Shown piece by piece: positions 1 through 6,880 of a DNA stretch of 64,000 bases. A program made the translations under genes and the position numbers. Source of the DNA: Candidatus Latescibacterota bacterium. Its GTDB lineage: Bacteria; JAAXHH01. The stretch covers positions 2,749,330-2,813,329 of the forward strand of contig JAJEEG010000006.1 of assembly GCA_022821085.1 (NCBI GenBank), written 5' to 3'. The notes below the pieces were generated by a model. The model saw only the letters and a list, made by a program, of their open reading frames with translations, did not search any database and was not told where the DNA came from. The stretch's first letter is position 1; each line of letters begins with the position of its first letter.

Positions 1-1068
1 ATCGATAGAAACGTGGTCCTCATCGCGGGAGACGGCCAGCACCTCCAGCCGGGCGGTGGCCGTCTCCAGATTTTCCAAGGTCGCCTCGGCGGCGCGCTGC
101 AGATCGCCAAGCGGCGCGGACACGAGCAGTTCATCGCGATACTTGTCCATCAGGCGCAGCATGAACGCGTTACCGCCGCGGAATACATGCTGTGAGACAT
201 CCTCCCGGTACTCTCCGAGCACCGAGGAGATCGGGGCCGATGCGGACTCCGGCATATGGCAGGACTGGCAGCTTTCCGACTCGGCGAAGGCGCTGTGCTT
301 CCACTCCAGGTAGGGGGTCTGTTCCGGGAAACGGGCCAATTCCCGGCCCTCGGCGTCCAGGCTCGTCGTGAACAGGGTGTGGCACGTGGCGCAGAATTCG
401 GACTGCTGGACGTGGGTGGAACTGTCCGGAAGGAAACCCGTGGCCGACTGCATGACCCGGGTCAATCCGTCGTCCACCTCAAACGGCCCGAATATCTGCG
501 GGTCGACGCCGGGTTCCGTCCGAATCACGAAGTTTCCGTCGAAGCTCGATTCCTCGCCAAGATTATCGGGCCGTATCTGGTGGCAGGTCGTGCAGGACAC
601 CCCGTCCATGGCGAGCAGCGCGCTTTCCTCGCCCCGCCTGGCTGCTTCGAGATGCGCGAACACCTCGCCGAGTCCACCGTTCTCCCGCGCCACCACACGC
701 GCCATGGGCATGTGGCAGGTCGAGCAGGTGTCCTCGATCTCGGCCCGCGCGCCCGGATGGTCGGTGACCTCCCGCCGCACGGACGCCTGCCAGTAGGGGT
801 CGCGTGCCGAATGCGCCATCATGGATCCCCGCCATACATGGCCGATGGACACGTTCTGCCCGTTCGCGTCGACGATATTGCTGTGGCAGGCGATGCATTG
901 ATCCGAAGTGGCGAAGGTGCTGTGGTCCACCGATTGCGCGTCAACGGATGCGCACGCCAGCCCGACGAACGCCAGTCCGACGAACGCCAGCCATGCAAAG
1001 GCCGGCCAGGCGCAGGCCAGGCAGGTGAGACCGAGCCGCGCCTGCGGGCTGCACGCCCACAGCCGCAT
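1..1068 (-). CDS. Multiheme cytochrome c, 3' end beyond window
   Basis: An open frame on the minus strand runs from an ATG at 1068 off the left edge, giving 356 codons. It has five CxxCH heme c sites: CIACH near residue 58, CSTCH near 113, CTTCH near 157, CATCH near 224 and CQSCH near 267. The N-terminus is long and hydrophobic, with a direct repeat LAFVGLAFVG made by a 15-bp DNA duplication, so export is expected. Further hemes may lie outside the window. It starts 20 bp after the cytochrome-barrel fusion gene, probably in the same operon, which suggests a role in periplasmic or surface electron transfer. The site spacing is like that of cytochrome c554/NapC-type 'multiheme cytochrome c family' proteins. 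The electron donor and acceptor cannot be told from the sequence. Confidence 0.85.
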   Translation of the reverse strand, partial: MRLWACSPQARLGLTCLACAWPAFAWLAFVGLAFVGLACASVDAQSVDHSTFATSDQCIACHSNIVDANGQNVSIGHVWRGSMMAHSARDPYWQASVRREVTDHPGARAEIEDTCSTCHMPMARVVARENGGLGEVFAHLEAARRGEESALLAMDGVSCTTCHQIRPDNLGEESSFDGNFVIRTEPGVDPQIFGPFEVDDGLTRVMQSATGFLPDSSTHVQQSEFCATCHTLFTTSLDAEGRELARFPEQTPYLEWKHSAFAESESCQSCHMPESASAPISSVLGEYREDVSQHVFRGGNAFMLRLMDKYRDELLVSAPLGDLQRAAEATLENLETATARLEVLAVSRDEDHVSID

Positions 1069-1087
1069 CCACAACCTGCCTACGTAG

Positions 1088-2224
1088 CTACCAGCCATCG
1101 CGAAAGCCTCCGTCGAACCAGTCCCATAGCAGGTACATGACGATCTGCGGCTTGCGGCCCTGACTGTTGGCGGCCGGGACCCGTACGCCCACGTTGAGCA
1201 GGATGTGCTGGCGCGTATTCAGTGCGACCTGCATCTGAGGTACCAGATCGAGCGTGACATCGGACCCGGATGCCAGTTCGCGCGAGGCCAGCACCTCGAC
1301 CATGGGACTCCACGCCCGGCCGAATTCGCCTTCCGTGAAGGTCCTGCCGATCGCGGTCCGGACGATACCCTTGTCCGGTGCGGACCCGGTTACGGCAAAG
1401 TCCATCTGCACCTGGGACTGGAAATAGGCGTCGCCGGGCAATAACTGGACGAAGGAAACATGGGGCTCCAGCTTGGTCGAGCCGGTACCGAAACCGTCAT
1501 CCTCATCGCCGGTGGGCAGGACGACCTCGCCGCCGATGCTGAAGGCATTCCCGCGTTCCAGATTGTGGTAGAGCGCATACCGGTAGCCCACGGTAAGATC
1601 GCCGAAGCCGATCTCTGCCCCGTCGTCTCCCTGGGTCTGGCGCCGACCGAAAGGCACTTTCGCTTCGACCATGCCCCGGGGACCGAAACGCTTCTCGTAC
1701 AACGGCTCGATGATCACGGCTTTGCTTTCGTCCGTATCCACCCTGAGGTTGAAAACGGTCTCGTCCTCGGGGAACGCCTTCTCGGTAAACAGGGCCTTGG
1801 GCACGTTGAATTCGCCGCGGGGCCAGTTATCGTTGGTGCAGAAGGTGCGGACGTGCCCGAGGATGGCGTAGATCTCCTCGTCCGTCAGGGCATCCCCGAA
1901 GGCGGGCATCATGCGGTCGAAGGCCCGTACCGGACCGCCTTCATGGATCACGGCGTGCCAGTCGGGGTCGGGTTCGCGAGATGCGAATTCGCAGTCCGTA
2001 AAGTCTGGAAGCTCCAGGGCAAAGCCGCGTTCTTCGAGCGGCCGTCCCCTTCCATCCGATCCATGACAGGCCGCGCAGGCCTGTTCATAGAGTTTGGCCC
2101 CGTCTAAGGGACCGGCCCCGTCTGAAGGTCCGGCCCCGTCTGCCTGGTCGGCAAATGCGGGCCGTGCCAGGAACAGTCCGGAAAGACAGAGCAGTGCTGC
2201 AAAGCATGTGAAGTGTATTTGCAT
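1088..2224 (-). CDS. Cytochrome c domain fused to outer-membrane beta-barrel
   Basis: This encodes 378 aa from the ATG at 2224, chosen because it opens a clear signal peptide (MQIHFTCFAALLCLSG, cleavage near PAFA). An in-frame ATG 54 bp upstream would prepend residues that do not look like a signal. After a short Asp-Gly-Ala repeat comes a monoheme cytochrome c domain: CAACH at residues 50-54 and a likely axial Met in MMPAFGD. From about residue 150 to the end the sequence is beta-rich with FGDLTVGYRYAL and VVLPTGDEDDGFGTG, typical of the MetA-like outer-membrane 'transporter' barrels (PF13557), and it ends in an aromatic residue. The barrel assignment is by pattern only. A heme domain tied to a barrel, followed by a multiheme cytochrome, suggests electron transfer at or across the outer membrane, which is an inference. 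Confidence 0.8.
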   Translation of the reverse strand: MQIHFTCFAALLCLSGLFLARPAFADQADGAGPSDGAGPLDGAKLYEQACAACHGSDGRGRPLEERGFALELPDFTDCEFASREPDPDWHAVIHEGGPVRAFDRMMPAFGDALTDEEIYAILGHVRTFCTNDNWPRGEFNVPKALFTEKAFPEDETVFNLRVDTDESKAVIIEPLYEKRFGPRGMVEAKVPFGRRQTQGDDGAEIGFGDLTVGYRYALYHNLERGNAFSIGGEVVLPTGDEDDGFGTGSTKLEPHVSFVQLLPGDAYFQSQVQMDFAVTGSAPDKGIVRTAIGRTFTEGEFGRAWSPMVEVLASRELASGSDVTLDLVPQMQVALNTRQHILLNVGVRVPAANSQGRKPQIVMYLLWDWFDGGFRDGW

Positions 2225-2378
2225 AGCCGCGCAAGGTTCCGCGTCGGAGGAGGTGGGAATACACCCGGCACACAGCAAACCGAACGTCCGGAAGGGCTTC
2301 CCGCCTTACCACAAACTCGTTATCTGTAACGGTATGTTATATTAGACGGTTTCAGGTGGATTTTCTTGCGAATCGAAT

Positions 2379-2828
2379 TCAGGCCACCCGCTCGATCCGG
2401 ACGCGTTTGACCCCTTCCCGCCGGATGCGGTAGCACACTTCGAAGAATTCGGTCGTATCGCCGATCATCCGGGCGAAGAGGTTCACCGCGACAGGGCCGT
2501 CCGGCATGTTGGGCCGTCCATCCCTGCCGTAGAACCAGCAAAGCTCGGTGATCCCGTCCAGCCACCCGTGCATGAGTCCGGGTTCCAAGCGGTAATAGCA
2601 GATATCTCCAGGGAGTGTGCGGCTCGTCAGGTTCTCGGGCGGGATGACGACGTCTTCGGACAGGAAGTAGGCGATCTCGCTGCCCGAGTAGACGGCGTGG
2701 ATGCTCTCTTCCTCCAGGGGCAGTGCGTCCCACACCGCCTGGCAGGTCTTCGGCGCTTCGTCCTCGAGCAGTTCGGCGTCGACCGACACGTCTTCGTCGA
2801 CGAATGTCAAACGGATTTTTCGAGGCAT
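2379..2828 (-). CDS. DUF3830 family protein (cyclophilin-like fold)
   Basis: This encodes 149 aa with no signal peptide or membrane segment, so it is cytoplasmic. The pattern (LTFVDEDVSVDAEL, then TCQAVWDALPLE, AVYSGSEIAYFL, PGDICYY, and WFYGRDGRPNMPDGPVAVN) matches DUF3830. Solved members of that family have a cyclophilin-like beta-barrel, and their activity is unknown. Length is normal for the family. It is acidic in its first half. It lies between the cytochrome-barrel gene and the first of two barrel genes, all on the minus strand, with no obvious functional link to either. In other genomes such genes often sit beside amidohydrolases and racemases, so a role in small-molecule catabolism is possible but not shown here. 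Confidence 0.75.
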   Translation of the reverse strand: MPRKIRLTFVDEDVSVDAELLEDEAPKTCQAVWDALPLEEESIHAVYSGSEIAYFLSEDVVIPPENLTSRTLPGDICYYRLEPGLMHGWLDGITELCWFYGRDGRPNMPDGPVAVNLFARMIGDTTEFFEVCYRIRREGVKRVRIERVA

Positions 2829-2880
2829 GGGCTGAACCAGAAGTCTTTGAAAGGTATCAGCACAACAGCACGAGGCTAAA

Positions 2881-3690
2881 CTACAACTTCATGAAGATCC
2901 CGATGTCCCAGGCCGGGGCGTCCAGCAGGTTTCGCGCGCCCGAGTACTTCGTCACACCCGCGGTGATTCCCGCGTTGGTCGTAATGTAGAAGTTGATTTC
3001 GGGACCGAAGGACACGTACTGCTGGTCGTTCACGGTCCATTCGTCTCCCGTACCGAGCGCTTTCACACCGCGTACCCACGCGGATACCCCGATGCGCTCG
3101 TCCATCATGAGACCCGCTTCCAGCGCGTACCTCAACTCGTCGGAAAAATCGCTCTCCCGGTTGTTGAAACCGATTTCTGCTTTAAGGTAACCCGGCGTCG
3201 GCCAGAGGGAATGGCCGACCTGGAGCGAGAACAACTGGTTGAATTCACCATCGCCGGTAAACAGGCCGACTTCCTGATCGGAAAAGGAATCTCCCAGCGG
3301 CAATCCGGCCATGACCTGGAGGCTCACGACCGTGGGCCTGTTTGTGAGCAATCCAATCCTGGCCCCGAGTTCCCAGTCCCCGGTACCCGCCTTCGTATTG
3401 GAACCGGGACCGTCTTCACTGATGCGCTGGTAGAAGGGTATATATCCGACCAGGGTAAAACGTTCGACGAGACCAAACTCACCGTACAGGCTGGTCGTAT
3501 ATCGGCTCTGGGCTGTTATAAGCTCCTTTTTTCCGGATGGCTTGAAATACGAATCGCTCTTGATCAATTGCTCGTTGAGCTTGAAATAACCCTTTCCTGG
3601 GGGTTGGGTCCATCCACCGGCGGAGGCCGTGCCGGCGGCTTGAAGGATAAACCCGGCGAGCAAGGCGACGGCAAGGATGAGTCTGGACAT
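2881..3690 (-). CDS. Outer-membrane beta-barrel protein (MetA-like), paralogue 1
   Basis: This encodes 269 aa with a signal peptide (MSRLILAVALLAGFIL, cleavage near TASA) followed by GGWTQPPGKGYFKLNEQL. The rest alternates hydrophobic and polar residues in strands with Gly/aromatic turns: SLYGEFGLVERFTLVGYIPFY, GDWELGARIGLL, VMAGLPLGDS, FSLQVGHSLW. It ends FMKL, fitting an outer-membrane barrel. The Shine-Dalgarno AAAGGATG lies just upstream of the ATG. It is closely related along its whole length to the gene at 3730-4554, which lies immediately upstream in transcription, so the pair is a tandem duplication. Cargo is unknown; annotated relatives are called outer-membrane transporters without evidence of substrate. 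Confidence 0.75.
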   Translation of the reverse strand: MSRLILAVALLAGFILQAAGTASAGGWTQPPGKGYFKLNEQLIKSDSYFKPSGKKELITAQSRYTTSLYGEFGLVERFTLVGYIPFYQRISEDGPGSNTKAGTGDWELGARIGLLTNRPTVVSLQVMAGLPLGDSFSDQEVGLFTGDGEFNQLFSLQVGHSLWPTPGYLKAEIGFNNRESDFSDELRYALEAGLMMDERIGVSAWVRGVKALGTGDEWTVNDQQYVSFGPEINFYITTNAGITAGVTKYSGARNLLDAPAWDIGIFMKL

Positions 3691-3729
3691 GGTCTACATC
3701 CTTTTGAGGATGCCAGTCAGCAACATCGC

Positions 3730-4554
3730 CTACAGCTTCAGAAACACTCCGAATTCCCATGTCGGCGCGTCCAGCATGTTATGAGCCCGGGTGAATTTCG
3801 ACATGCTGGCCGTAATTCCCGCGTTAGGCGTAACGTAGAAATCGAGCTGTGGACCGAAGGATAGGTACTCGATTTCGTAGCGCGAGCGAAATTCGTCATC
3901 CGCTTTGCCCAAGACTTCAATCCCGCGAAGCCAGAACGATATGCCCAACCTTTCGGCGACCGTGTAACCGGCTTCGAGACTATACCGTAGCTCATCGGAA
4001 TAGTCGTCAACAGGATCGTCGTCGCCCTGTCTGTTGTTATACCCGAGTTCGGCTTTCAGGTAGCCGGGTATGGGGTAAAGCGAATGGCCCACCTGTAACG
4101 AGAAATGCTGGTTGAATTCGCCGTCGCCGGTCCAAAGGTCGACAAGCTGGCCCGAATCTCCCAGCGGCAATCCCGCCATGGCTTGTAGGCTGACCACCGT
4201 TGTGCCCTTTGTTAGAATGCCGATCCTGACACCTACATCCCAATCTCCTATGCCTGTTGTTGAATCGAAATTCTCGTCATCTACACTGAAGTTCGAATAA
4301 AACGGCATGTAGCCCACAAGGGTCACCCGGTCGAGCAAGCCGTATTCTCCGTATAGACTCGTCGTATTGCCACTCACGGTCGGTATATCAACTGGGGATC
4401 CGGTCGCCAGGAACAGTGATTTGGCGCGCACGATCTGTTGGCTGAGTTTGAAGTATCCTTTGCCCTGTGGCTGGGTCCAACCGCCCGCGTGGGCCAGGGT
4501 TGAAGAGCAGATCAACGCGGCGGTCATCAATATTGCAGATACGAACCTGTTCAC
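3730..4554 (-). CDS. Outer-membrane beta-barrel protein (MetA-like), paralogue 2
   Basis: This encodes 274 aa starting at GTG (4554), preceded by a good AAAGGAGC Shine-Dalgarno 7 nt away. The signal peptide (LMTAALICSSTLAHA) is followed by GGWTQPQGKGYFKLSQQ, the same mature N-terminus as its neighbour at 2881-3690. Shared blocks include TTSLYGEYGLLDRVTLVGYMPFY, GDWDVGVRIGIL, MAGLPLGDS, WTGDGEFNQHFSLQVGHSL and PGYLKAE, and both end in a short FLKL/FMKL tail. It differs by a short DDDPVDDYSDE acidic insert in a predicted loop. The Ig-like/DM13 lipoprotein ends only 19 bp upstream of its start, so the genes from 6757 leftward may be co-transcribed. The substrate, if it is a channel, is unknown. 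Confidence 0.75.
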   Translation of the reverse strand: MNRFVSAILMTAALICSSTLAHAGGWTQPQGKGYFKLSQQIVRAKSLFLATGSPVDIPTVSGNTTSLYGEYGLLDRVTLVGYMPFYSNFSVDDENFDSTTGIGDWDVGVRIGILTKGTTVVSLQAMAGLPLGDSGQLVDLWTGDGEFNQHFSLQVGHSLYPIPGYLKAELGYNNRQGDDDPVDDYSDELRYSLEAGYTVAERLGISFWLRGIEVLGKADDEFRSRYEIEYLSFGPQLDFYVTPNAGITASMSKFTRAHNMLDAPTWEFGVFLKL

Positions 4555-4573
4555 CCGAATGCTCCTTTGTGTT

Positions 4574-6757
4574 TCAGTTGCTCAATGAACCGCGACCAAG
4601 TGCTCGATTCACGAATCTGCATTGAAGAATGACGTGACTATAGGAGCCAATATTCTCACCCGAACTGGGTGTGAAGGTATGTGAGAAACTCCTATCGTTT
4701 GTAACGTCACCAAAACTTCTGGCACCACGAGGTACATTATCTCCCCGTCCAAAGTCAATCGTCGAACTGGTGTAAAGGATTAAATAAGCGTCAATCCCGC
4801 CTCCAGTGTTCATGTTGTCTACGGTCAGTCTGAGCTTCCCGCCGGCGACTTCTTCAAACGTCACGGATCCGGCCGTATTCGGATAACTGGTCGTACCCGA
4901 AATCGTAGCAGTCCGACTCCTCAACATCGGCGGTGGCGGAGGAGGGGGCGGTGGAGGCGGGGCGGTCACCGTCAGCGACGCCGTGCCGGATACTCCGTCC
5001 ACAGTTGCCCGTATCGTCGTGGAACCCGCGCTCACTCCGGTAGCCGTCGTAGCCGTACCGGACGATGGGTTTACTGTCGCAACCGAGGTCACAATGCTCG
5101 ACCAGGCAAAGGTCTTGCCTGAAATTTCCGTGCCATCGGACTCGAGGGCTCTCGCAGTGAATCGCTGCGTCTCGTCCTCCTCAATCGACGCCGAAGAGGG
5201 ACTCACCGTCACGGTCGCCACCACGGGATCGGGTGGAGGCGGTGGAGGTGGAGGTGGAGGTGGAGGTGGAGGTGGCTCAGGATCAGGCGGCGCCGTCACC
5301 GTCAACCTCGCTGTACCGGAAACATCGTCAACCGTTGCCGTTATCGTCGTGGATCCGTCACCCACGCCAGTAGCGAGACCCATCGCGTCTATGGTTGCTA
5401 CGGTTGTACTGCCGGTTGTCCATGTAAAGGACTTACCCGTAATCTCCATGTCATCGGCGTCATAGGCTGTCGCGGTGAACTGCTCGGTCTCACCTTCTTC
5501 GATTGTCGCCGTCATGGGCTCCACGGTTACACGATCCACAACAGGTGGAGGTTCGGTAACCGTGACCGTCACCGGATCGGAAGTGGTTTCTTCTGTCATG
5601 GCGGTAATTTCTGCCATGCCTGCGCCAACCGCGGTAACCAGCCCGGTTGAATCAACGGTCGCCACCTCGCTGTCATCGCTAGACCACACGAAGGCCACAC
5701 CACCCACCATGGTTCCGTCTGATGTCCGGGCGACGGCCATGAGTTGGTGCGTTTCGCCTGACTCGAGCATCACCGGCATTGCGTCCACGATCTCGACGCT
5801 GGCGACAACCGGCGTCATTTCTTCAACGGTGACCGTCGCGGGCATACTCGTCACATCATTTCCCGTGGCTGTGATCATCGCCGTACCGGCCGCGACTGCC
5901 GTTACCAACCCGGTTTCATCCACCGTGGCGACTTCCGTATCATCGCTCATCCAGGTGAAAACCACGTCATCAACCATCATGCCGTCAGCTGTCGTGGCAA
6001 CCGCCGTGAACTGGAACATGCCTCCAACCATGATCATCATGGAAGCCGGACTCACCGTCACCGTCGCCACCACCGGCTCGGGTGGCGGGGGTTCGGTCAC
6101 GTTAATCGTTACCGGTGAACTCATTACGCCGGCCGCCGTGGCGCGGATCATCGCTGATCCAGCACCGACGGCCGTGGCAACGCCGGCTGAAGTAATGGAC
6201 ACGACACTGGTGTCGCTGCTCGCCCAAGAGACACTGACGTCATCGCGTGCGGTCCCTCCCGCAGTCCGGGCCGTCGCTGTGAAGGTCACCATTTCCCCTA
6301 CCATGATGTCCTGCGCCGCGGAAGGCGCGATCGTGACTCGGGTTACTGGAGCCACGGTGACCGTGAGTGTCGCCGGCTGGCTCAATATGCCGTTTCCAGT
6401 AGCCCTGATGGTCGCCGTACCGGCGCTAACCGCGGTTGCCACGCCGCCGGCATTGATCGTTGCGACACCCGTATTGCTGCTGGCCCAGGTAAAATTGACG
6501 CCGCTTATCACGGAGCCGTCGGAAGCCTTGGCGGTCGCGACAAATCTCTGCGTTTTACCCACCTCCAGAGAAACCGTGGCCGGGCTGACCTCGATTTGAG
6601 AGACCGTCGGCGGTGGTGGCGGTGGTGGAGGCGGTGTGGGTGGCTGGGGCGTGGGCGGGCTGGTCGGTGAGGAGTCGCCGCCACCACAACCTGCGGCCAG
6701 GAAAAAGCCCGCAAAAACCAGCATGGCAATACACGTTGTGATCATTCTGTGTGACAT
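4574..6757 (-). CDS. Lipoprotein with six Ig-like (Big_2) repeats and a C-terminal DM13-like domain
   Basis: This encodes 727 aa from the ATG at 6757, chosen because GGGAGG lies just upstream and a lipoprotein signal follows (MLVFAGFFLAAGC). A longer frame to 6874 lacks both. A Pro/Ser/Thr-rich stalk leads to six Big_2-type Ig-like repeats of about 80-90 aa, each with the pattern V.V.P....I..G.T..FTA.A...DG and then W.S.D..VAT VD..GL.TAV.AG...ITA. Poly-proline linkers follow repeats 5 and 6. The last 110 aa, ending YSHVILQCRFVNRALGRGSL, resemble DM13, a domain proposed by others to be redox-active and to occur in extracellular proteins with DOMON and cytochrome b561. It is probably anchored to the outer membrane. 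Its place beside cytochrome and barrel genes would fit a surface redox role. The DM13 call is by eye. Confidence 0.75.
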   Translation of the reverse strand: MSHRMITTCIAMLVFAGFFLAAGCGGGDSSPTSPPTPQPPTPPPPPPPPPTVSQIEVSPATVSLEVGKTQRFVATAKASDGSVISGVNFTWASSNTGVATINAGGVATAVSAGTATIRATGNGILSQPATLTVTVAPVTRVTIAPSAAQDIMVGEMVTFTATARTAGGTARDDVSVSWASSDTSVVSITSAGVATAVGAGSAMIRATAAGVMSSPVTINVTEPPPPEPVVATVTVSPASMMIMVGGMFQFTAVATTADGMMVDDVVFTWMSDDTEVATVDETGLVTAVAAGTAMITATGNDVTSMPATVTVEEMTPVVASVEIVDAMPVMLESGETHQLMAVARTSDGTMVGGVAFVWSSDDSEVATVDSTGLVTAVGAGMAEITAMTEETTSDPVTVTVTEPPPVVDRVTVEPMTATIEEGETEQFTATAYDADDMEITGKSFTWTTGSTTVATIDAMGLATGVGDGSTTITATVDDVSGTARLTVTAPPDPEPPPPPPPPPPPPPPPDPVVATVTVSPSSASIEEDETQRFTARALESDGTEISGKTFAWSSIVTSVATVNPSSGTATTATGVSAGSTTIRATVDGVSGTASLTVTAPPPPPPPPPPPMLRSRTATISGTTSYPNTAGSVTFEEVAGGKLRLTVDNMNTGGGIDAYLILYTSSTIDFGRGDNVPRGARSFGDVTNDRSFSHTFTPSSGENIGSYSHVILQCRFVNRALGRGSLSN
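5232..5275. repeat. GGTGGA hexanucleotide tandem repeat
   Basis: From 5241 to 5275 the plus strand reads five full copies of GGTGGA plus GGTGG, with one imperfect copy ahead of it. On the coding (minus) strand this gives the poly-proline linker after Ig-like repeat 5. Because 6 is a multiple of 3, slippage would change linker length without shifting the frame. Confidence 0.85.
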
Positions 6758-6784
6758 ACGACCTCCCGCCGTGGCTAAGGTTTC

Positions 6785-6805
6785 AAAACGACGCTCTTGT
6801 CGTCG
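6785..6805 (-). terminator. Possible weak terminator after dnaE
   Basis: Read on the minus strand, CGACG and CGTCG flank a 7-nt loop and are followed within a few bases by TTTT. It lies about 75 bp after the dnaE stop and before the lipoprotein start. The stem is only 5 bp, so this is tentative. Confidence 0.3.
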
Positions 6806-6880
6806 CATCCCAAGCCAGCTCGCATATTCTCTGGTACGTGAGTCTACTTTTGTGTTGTTCTGGCAACGATGCACCAGGAC

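Noticed and set aside
5475-6599. Val/Thr/Ser-rich plus-strand frame opposite the Ig-repeat lipoprotein
   Set aside because: It is the complement of the Ig-like repeats. The minus strand has the signal peptide, ribosome site and repeat structure.
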